Positions 58,843-64,000 of a stretch of DNA of 64,000 nucleotides are shown one piece after another. This stretch comes from Bifidobacterium asteroides. GTDB taxonomy: Bacteria > Actinomycetota > Actinomycetes > Actinomycetales > Bifidobacteriaceae. The DNA lies in NCBI RefSeq assembly GCF_003202695.1, contig NZ_QGLL01000006.1:434001-498000 (forward strand), written 5' to 3'. Under the pieces are notes generated by a model. It worked only from the letters and a program-made list of their open reading frames with translations, searched no databases and was not told the DNA's origin. The translations under genes were made by a program, and so were the position numbers. Positions within the stretch are counted from its first letter, which is position 1. Every line of letters starts with the position of its first letter.

Positions 58843-60177
58843 CTATCCGATCATACTCGGGTCGGAACTGACAGGAGCGACCAGGGTGACCCGGGTGCGC
58901 GTCAGACGTGAGACCATGAGACCAGCACAGGCATAGGCCAGAGCAAACAAGGCAACCACCGTCAGCGGAAGACCCCAAGAAGCCAGGGCTGCTGCGTTTG
59001 AATCCATAATTGATTGAACAGCGGTGTTGTACCACCAGCCTGGGGTCAGTTTGCCGATGGTCTGCATGACCGGAGGCAAAGGGCCGCCGGAACTTGACCC
59101 GGAAGTGAACATAACCACTAGGCCAAAGGTGACTCCCACGGAGTTTATGAGAGAAGAGGAGGGGTTGAACTGAGCAAGCATGAATCCAAATGATGCCGCA
59201 GAAACAGCGAATATCAGCATAGCGCCAAAGCTCAGCAGCACCCTCCCCCAGCCCAGTGAAGCCAAGGACACCCCTGATGCCGCCATGCTGAAGACAACAA
59301 GTGACGCATAGTATGTCCAGGAAATGGCTGCCAGAATGAGGGCTGCCATAAGCTCCTGCCCATTCAGACTGCTTGATTGCATTGGAGAGGCAAGCAGGCG
59401 TCGATGCCGATCAGGAGAACTGAAGGCTCCGAAGAGCGTGGCAACGCAGACCGTCAGTGCCGTCATCAAGGGAAAGGCAGCCAGGCCGACTGTCATGGCG
59501 AAGCCTTTCAACAGGGCTCCATCGTCATCCTTTGGGCTGGCATGGATGCCCACACGTAGCTGGTCGCTGACACAGTGGGCTACTACATAGGTAGCCGCAT
59601 CCTTTACCGCTGCGGATGAATGCAAATCCATCGAACCGTTTTGGCCAAGACCTGTCAGCAAAGCTGTACGAAAAGCATCAAAATAACTGTCCACCTGCAA
59701 TTGTGCCAGACTGCCACGGCTGGAATTATAGGAGGCAGCCGTTTCAACTTTAGGGAAACCATGCGTCTTATCGCCGCTGTGAACTTGGGTAGCAGTGTCT
59801 TCAAGCGCCTCAAGGAACCGTTGGCCATATCCGGCTGGGATGATAACGGTCAAATCGCTTTTACCAGATACATTGGCATCCTGCAGGGTCTGAGGCTTAT
59901 CTTCGACTGTCACCAATTGAGCCGACCCGCCCAGATACCGCTCCAAACCCTGGCCCAGCTCGCAACCAGCCTGGTTACCGCAGTCCCGGTTGATGACGAC
60001 TATCTTCGCACGTGCGGGTTCAAAGCGCCCAACCGAGCTTGAGGCATTGGCCCGTACCGCAGCCTGCATATTCGTGGAACCGACGACAATCATGATCAGG
60101 CTCATGCCCACCAAATACAGGAGGAGATAGAACTTATGCGCCCAAATGACGCGCAGTGCTGTTTTACAAGTATTCAT
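58843..60177 (-). CDS. ABC-2 type permease subunit (second)
   Basis: 444 residues: one N-terminal TM (FYLLLYLVGMSLIMIVVGS), a large extracytoplasmic domain to about residue 220 (RDCGNQAGCELGQGLERYLGG, with two Cys), then five or so TM segments. This is the ABC-2/YhgE-like half of an exporter. Its ATG lies 14 bases inside the upstream permease gene, so translation is coupled. It acts with the paralogous permease and the ATPase upstream. Exported substrate unknown; such exporters beside two-component systems often confer peptide-antibiotic tolerance. The start has AAGGAAAC nearby. Confidence 0.85.
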   Translation of the reverse strand: MNTCKTALRVIWAHKFYLLLYLVGMSLIMIVVGSTNMQAAVRANASSSVGRFEPARAKIVVINRDCGNQAGCELGQGLERYLGGSAQLVTVEDKPQTLQDANVSGKSDLTVIIPAGYGQRFLEALEDTATQVHSGDKTHGFPKVETAASYNSSRGSLAQLQVDSYFDAFRTALLTGLGQNGSMDLHSSAAVKDAATYVVAHCVSDQLRVGIHASPKDDDGALLKGFAMTVGLAAFPLMTALTVCVATLFGAFSSPDRHRRLLASPMQSSSLNGQELMAALILAAISWTYYASLVVFSMAASGVSLASLGWGRVLLSFGAMLIFAVSAASFGFMLAQFNPSSSLINSVGVTFGLVVMFTSGSSSGGPLPPVMQTIGKLTPGWWYNTAVQSIMDSNAAALASWGLPLTVVALFALAYACAGLMVSRLTRTRVTLVAPVSSDPSMIG

Positions 60178-61357
60178 ACCGTTGTTTCCTTAGAAGCAGA
60201 CCACAGGCGGTCAGGAAGATGGCGGCCATAATGGCCAGGATGCCGCAAGTGCGGGCGAAAGGCCCCAGGCTGTCGTAGTAGACGATGTCGTAGAAGAGAT
60301 TGGAGACCTGTTTTACTGGGTTGATCATGTGGAGGATAGGAGCATGCTCCTGTATGGCATTGTTGAGGTCCATAGTCATGCTGCCGTAGAGGCCGATAAA
60401 GGTACTCAGGGTGCAGTCGATGCCTATGACCAGGCCAACCTTCGTTTCGGTGGGGAGTTTAGGAATCGCGCCCATCATAGAGCCGAAGGCGGTAGCCATA
60501 AAGGTGCCCACGGCGATGGCTATGAGTGCTATCGGGTCACGACCACCTGTTTGCACGCCGCAGACTGTGCGGACGAAGACGTAGGCGACCAGGAGGCTGA
60601 CTGCTGAGATGAGCCAGGAGGCCAGGAAGGCGCCCGCTGCCTGCCGCCACTTAGGGCTGGGAGAACTGGCCCTTCGGGCTCCCAGGGCTGAAAGGTTGGG
60701 CTGAGTCCTGGCAATCATCTCAGCTGCGGTGCTGGCTCCGATAAGGCAGGCCATAGCAAGCACGGCGAAGAAGTAGGGCGCAGTCATCGAAGGACGGATG
60801 TGCGTCAGGCGGATTTGCTTGGTGTAGGCCTGTTTGCCGGATTGCAGCAGAATTTGGTTGCCTGGCGAGGCAATGGCTGCCCTTGCGGAGTTCGCCTGGT
60901 TGAAGCTGCTCAGCGAGGCGGAAAGAATGGAGACCGCTATGCCTTCGGAGGCGGTTGCATCGGATTGGATGTTGGCGGCTTCGCGGTCAGACAGGACCAT
61001 GTTGATTAATCCGTCAGAACCCGCGTACAGGTAGCCGATATCCTTCCGGGTATCCAGACGCGTGTTCGCTTCGCCCCTGGAAGCCACTATCGTCGGGATA
61101 AGCAGCTGAGTGCCGTCGGATCCTGCCTTGGGTTTCTCCGATAGTGATGAAACCAGCTCGTCAGCGCCTGGGCTGGCTTTCCAGCTAGCGTCCGAGACTA
61201 TGGAGAAATGTTGTGCCTCGGCAGTGTAGCTGTCTTGCAGGTTGCCCATGATGCCCAGCACCAGAGCGGCCAGAATGACTGGAAAGGCCAGGACCCAGAA
61301 GAGGGAGGAGGTGTTGCGTATCGAGGTCTTGACGTTGATCAGGAATGAGTTCCACAT
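60164..61357 (-). CDS. ABC-2 type permease subunit (first)
   Basis: 397 residues with the same plan: TM near residues 20-40 (SSLFWVLAFPVILAALVLGIMG), an outside domain to about 185, then TM segments (PYFFAVLAMACLIGASTAAEMI, GAFLASWLISAVSLLVAYVFV, and others). The two permeases are probably a heterodimer. It starts 42 bases after the ATPase stop and overlaps the next gene. Confidence 0.85.
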   Translation of the reverse strand: MWNSFLINVKTSIRNTSSLFWVLAFPVILAALVLGIMGNLQDSYTAEAQHFSIVSDASWKASPGADELVSSLSEKPKAGSDGTQLLIPTIVASRGEANTRLDTRKDIGYLYAGSDGLINMVLSDREAANIQSDATASEGIAVSILSASLSSFNQANSARAAIASPGNQILLQSGKQAYTKQIRLTHIRPSMTAPYFFAVLAMACLIGASTAAEMIARTQPNLSALGARRASSPSPKWRQAAGAFLASWLISAVSLLVAYVFVRTVCGVQTGGRDPIALIAIAVGTFMATAFGSMMGAIPKLPTETKVGLVIGIDCTLSTFIGLYGSMTMDLNNAIQEHAPILHMINPVKQVSNLFYDIVYYDSLGPFARTCGILAIMAAIFLTACGLLLRKQRYEYL

Positions 61358-61399
61358 AAATAAAGCGCTCCTTACGGCAATTGAGCCTAGGGACCGCGC

Positions 61400-62356
61400 T
61401 CAGTCGCGCAGTTCCTTGCCGGTCAGTTCCAGGAACACGTCGTTGAGGGATGGCGGGCGGCTGGTCAGGTGGCCGTAGCTGGTCCGGGTGGATTCCAGGA
61501 CCGTCAGCACATCCTGCAGGTTGTGTTCGCCCTGCCGGCAATGGATGACCAGTTCCTTGCCGTCATAGTCGACGGACTGAGCCAGAGTCAGGGCACGGAT
61601 CCTGGCCAGTGTGGACTCCTGCAGATCCAGAGTCTCAACGGTGATCTGCTCGCCGGCCTCTACCATGCCCTTGAGCTCCTCGGCGGTGCCCAGGGCAATT
61701 TGACGACCATGGTCCATGATCATGATCCGCGTACAGATCTGCTCCACCTCCTCCATGTAATGGCTGGTGTAGACCACGGTGGCTCCCTGGGCATTCAGCC
61801 GTTCGATGCCCTCCAGGATGGCATTGCGGCTCTGGGGGTCAACGGCGACGGTGGGTTCGTCGAAGAAGATGAGGTCAGGCTGGTGGGCGATGCCGCAAGC
61901 AATGTTGAGCCTGCGCAGCAGACCGCCTGACAGTTTGCCGGGACGGAACTTGCGGAAGTCGCCCAGCCCCACGAAGTCGATGGCTTGCTCGACCAAGTCC
62001 TTGCGGTCGGTCTTCCTGGGCACATAGAGGGAGCAAAAATAGTCGATGTTCTCCTGCACGCTTAGTTCATTGAAGACAGCCACATTCTGTGGAACCACCC
62101 CGATATGACTTTTAAGATCGTAGGAGGTCGAGGTCATCTCCTGCCCGAAAATCCGAACCGTCCCCGATTCAAAGCTGAGCAGGGCCAGTATGCAGTTGAT
62201 GGCGGTTGATTTTCCTGAGCCATTGGGGCCGAGCAGTCCGAAAACCTCGCCTTGATTGACTTCCATATCGAAGTGGTCCAAGGCCACCATGTCACCGTAG
62301 CGCTTCACCAGTGCGCCGACCTTCAAGGCAGGCTCTTGCTCACGTGAACTGTTCAT
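61400..62356 (-). CDS. ABC transporter ATP-binding protein (DrrA-like)
   Basis: 318 residues. ATPase domain: Walker A GPNGSGKST, signature KLSGGLLRRLNIA, Walker B LIFFDEPTVAVDP, H-loop YTSHYMEEVEQI. The C-terminal ~80 residues (TVETLDLQESTLARIRALT) form the DrrA-type C-terminal domain. First gene of the ATPase-permease-permease unit, divergent from the kinase/regulator genes. The ATG at 62356 is followed by a clean family N-terminus (LKVGALVKRYGDMVALDHF). Confidence 0.9.
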   Translation of the reverse strand: MNSSREQEPALKVGALVKRYGDMVALDHFDMEVNQGEVFGLLGPNGSGKSTAINCILALLSFESGTVRIFGQEMTSTSYDLKSHIGVVPQNVAVFNELSVQENIDYFCSLYVPRKTDRKDLVEQAIDFVGLGDFRKFRPGKLSGGLLRRLNIACGIAHQPDLIFFDEPTVAVDPQSRNAILEGIERLNAQGATVVYTSHYMEEVEQICTRIMIMDHGRQIALGTAEELKGMVEAGEQITVETLDLQESTLARIRALTLAQSVDYDGKELVIHCRQGEHNLQDVLTVLESTRTSYGHLTSRPPSLNDVFLELTGKELRD

Positions 62357-62391
62357 GACTCCATCATCCCAGCTAGGACTGGCCCAACACC

Positions 62392-62447
62392 ATGACAGTC
62401 GTCATCAATATTGTGGATGCACAAATCAGAACTATGGCATTTGTCAT
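62392..62447. promoter_or_regulatory. Pair of similar 14-bp partly palindromic sites in the divergent promoter region
   Basis: ATGACAGTCGTCAT (62392-62405) and ATGGCATTTGTCAT (62434-62447) agree at 11 of 14 bases and are each near-symmetric (ATGRCA/YGTCAT). Their starts are 42 bp apart, four helical turns, placing them on one face of the DNA. The position between the ABC-2 operon and the kinase genes fits binding by the cognate NarL-type regulator. Confidence 0.55.
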
Positions 62448-62488
62448 GGGTGCCACTGCCTGCGGATAGACGCAGGAACGGGTAGTCC

Positions 62489-62504
62489 GCCAATTACTAT
62501 TGGC
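62489..62504 (+). promoter_or_regulatory. Inverted repeat in the kinase gene leader
   Basis: GCCAAT (62489-62494) and ATTGGC (62499-62504) around TACT, 32 bases before the kinase ATG. It is unlike the two 14-bp sites and could be a second operator or a leader hairpin. Confidence 0.35.
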
Positions 62505-62536
62505 AACAGTAAGAGCAGCAGGGCAAGGAGACATTC

Positions 62537-63844
62537 ATGGGCAGGATTGCTGGCTGGCTGGTCCTGCTTGGTCTGGGGACCTTATGCGGATCATGGTATG
62601 GTTCAGGGGTTTCAGGAACCCTGATCGCCGGCCTCCTGGCCTCAGTAGCCGCAGGAGCCCTGTGCGAATGGATGCTGCCAGCGCCAGGTTCCATGTGGGG
62701 TGGCGCTCTGGTGTCGCTTTTGGCAACGTTCATACCGGACTGGCTTTTCTTTTTCCCGGCCCTGGCCTTTGAGGCGGGAGTTGGATTCGGAGCCATGGTC
62801 CCGGCAACCGGATCAGCCGGCATGAAAGACTCTCGGACCATGGCAGTCATTCTTCCAAGAAAGAAGAACCATGAGCCGGCCTGGCCCATGCTGCTCTTGA
62901 CCCTGCTGCCGGCATTCTTTTGGCTGATACCTGCCGTCACCGACCTTGTATTGGTCAGAGGCCTCACCCGACGCTATGCCCTGCTGGCTTTGCTGACATC
63001 AGCACTGGCGCATGGCGGCGGACTCGCATGCGCCCGCCTGGCGGAGGCTAAGGAGCATGTATGGCAGATTGAAGACACCGAGCGCTACCGGATTCGCCAA
63101 CTGCACAGCCGTATCAACGACCTGGACGAGAAGAGAGCCCAGGCGACCCGGATGGCGCACTTAGCCGAGCGGACCAGGATCGCCCGAGATATTCATGACA
63201 ATGTGGGCCACCGGCTCACCCGTGCCATCATGCAGATCCAGGCTGGCCGGGTGGTTGCGCAGAGCAAAGGCGATCAGAGTACCGAGCAGATACTGGATGA
63301 TGTCGGCAAGACCTTGGACGAGGCCATGACCACAATACGTCGTTCGGTGCATGACTTGGAGGATGAGGGCACCGACTTCGCATCCCAAATGGAGGATGCC
63401 GGCTCCGAGGCTTCTATGGGGCAGCTGCAGGTCGATCTGAACAACGGCATTGAGGCAGCACCTGCACCCGTGTGTCGCTGTTTGGCCACCATTATTCGCG
63501 AGGCCCTTACCAATACGGTCCGCCATTCTTCAGCTCGGTCAGCACAGATTATTCTGCGTGACCTCCCGGCCTTCTGGCAATTGGTCGTGCAGGATGACGG
63601 CGGAATTCAGCAAGCGCAGCCCCACAGCTCGCACTTAACACCAAGCAATGAACGTAAGCATGGGTCAGAGCTCCGACGAGGCATGGGGCTGGCCGACATG
63701 GAGGCCAGGGCCAGGGCTTTGGGAGGCACAGCCAACAGCGGCCCCAACCAGCAAGGATGGAAGGTCTTCGTATCCTTGCCCAAGGAACCCTGGTCAGACC
63801 ACAGCGCAGCTGAGCATGTAAAGAATGGGCAGGTCATGGCATGA
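62537..63844 (+). CDS. Sensor histidine kinase, HisKA_3 (NarL/LiaS-DesK) type
   Basis: 435 residues. Four to five hydrophobic segments in the first ~165 residues with little outside domain, an acidic/basic coiled linker (IEDTERYRIRQLHSRINDLDE), the phosphoacceptor in ERTRIARDIHDNVGHRLTRAI (His about 215), then an HATPase_c region with REALTNTVRHSSA and a short GMGLADMEARARALGG. Such membrane-embedded sensors of the DesK/LiaS group respond to envelope or lipid changes. The ATG at 62537 has AAGGAG 6 bases upstream; its stop overlaps the next start. Confidence 0.92.
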   Translation: MGRIAGWLVLLGLGTLCGSWYGSGVSGTLIAGLLASVAAGALCEWMLPAPGSMWGGALVSLLATFIPDWLFFFPALAFEAGVGFGAMVPATGSAGMKDSRTMAVILPRKKNHEPAWPMLLLTLLPAFFWLIPAVTDLVLVRGLTRRYALLALLTSALAHGGGLACARLAEAKEHVWQIEDTERYRIRQLHSRINDLDEKRAQATRMAHLAERTRIARDIHDNVGHRLTRAIMQIQAGRVVAQSKGDQSTEQILDDVGKTLDEAMTTIRRSVHDLEDEGTDFASQMEDAGSEASMGQLQVDLNNGIEAAPAPVCRCLATIIREALTNTVRHSSARSAQIILRDLPAFWQLVVQDDGGIQQAQPHSSHLTPSNERKHGSELRRGMGLADMEARARALGGTANSGPNQQGWKVFVSLPKEPWSDHSAAEHVKNGQVMA

Positions 63845-64000
63845 AAGTCGCTATCGCTGATGACGATCCGATCGTCTGCTCGTCCCTGTCAACGATTCTG
63901 ACCGCAACCGGCGCTGCAGACGTGCTCTGGACCGCCAATGACGGCCAGTCAGCCTTGGATTGTTTTCAGGCTCCCGGCGGGAGGCCTGACGTGCTGCTGC
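63841..64000 (+). CDS. Response regulator, N-terminal part (3' end outside window)
   Basis: The first 53 residues, reading KVAIADDDPIVCSSLSTILTA, contain the acidic pocket of a receiver domain (Asp-Asp-Asp near residue 8) and run to RPDVLL, just before the expected phosphorylated Asp. The ATG at 63841 overlaps the kinase stop (ATGA), so it is the kinase's partner, most likely NarL-type with a C-terminal HTH beyond the window. Confidence 0.88.
   Translation, partial: MKVAIADDDPIVCSSLSTILTATGAADVLWTANDGQSALDCFQAPGGRPDVLL

Overview
The window is GC-rich, gene-dense DNA from a high-GC Gram-positive bacterium. Gene content fits Bifidobacterium (family Bifidobacteriaceae): an aroK-aroB fusion beside aroC and aroQ, sufBDCSU plus a DUF59 gene without sufR, a fadD-like long-chain ligase, single-copy metE-metF, and alaS-ruvX-mltG in a row. 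This assignment is inferred from protein similarity and gene order only; no 16S gene is present. No rRNA, CRISPR array, insertion sequence, phage or integrase gene was seen. One tRNA, tRNA-Leu(GAG), is present.

Layout. 0-0.65 kb: end of a sugar ABC transporter ATPase gene and a small membrane protein. 0.7-11 kb, minus strand: metE-metF, a SixA-like phosphatase, a TrmI-type tRNA methyltransferase, a heterodimeric ABC exporter, and an orphan ABC ATPase with a two-TM protein. 11-20.5 kb, minus: gltBD (glutamate synthase), hemW and lepA. 20.7-26.2 kb: rpsT (plus), a TRIC/UPF0126 membrane protein, ilvE and rplY (minus), and an acyl-CoA ligase (plus). 26.2-31.5 kb, minus: the actinobacterial rsmE-HIT-phoH-ybeY-CNNM-era cluster with overlapping starts and stops. 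31.7-32.9 kb: tRNA-Leu, a short AT-rich relic, and a TrmH-type RNA methyltransferase. 33-40.7 kb, minus: a uracil-type permease and the SUF Fe-S assembly operon sufB-D-C-S-U-T. 40.9-48.5 kb, minus: pyrG, a UvrA paralogue without the UvrB-binding region, aroQ, aroKB and aroC. 48.5-55.7 kb: a lone prepilin-peptidase-like gene (plus), then mltG, ruvX, alaS, two small envelope proteins, a histidine phosphatase and rpsD (minus).

55.7-64 kb looks accessory: intergenic DNA is more AT-rich, and regulator-transporter pairs dominate. It holds a TetR regulator overlapping an MFS efflux gene behind a composite operator, an oxidoreductase pseudogene with one in-frame stop, and a three-gene ABC-2 exporter divergent from a NarL-type histidine kinase/response regulator pair cut by the window end. 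Two similar 14-bp partly palindromic sites, 42 bp apart, lie in that divergent promoter region and are the clearest candidate for an uncharacterised regulatory circuit here.

Most of the window is housekeeping: methionine and glutamate synthesis, the shikimate pathway, Fe-S assembly, translation, rRNA/tRNA modification and peptidoglycan. The oddities are at fine scale: a tandem 15-residue repeat in a PhoH linker, insertions in SufU and SufT, a class-II UvrA in an aromatic operon, stop codons embedded in hairpins, and several candidate operators.
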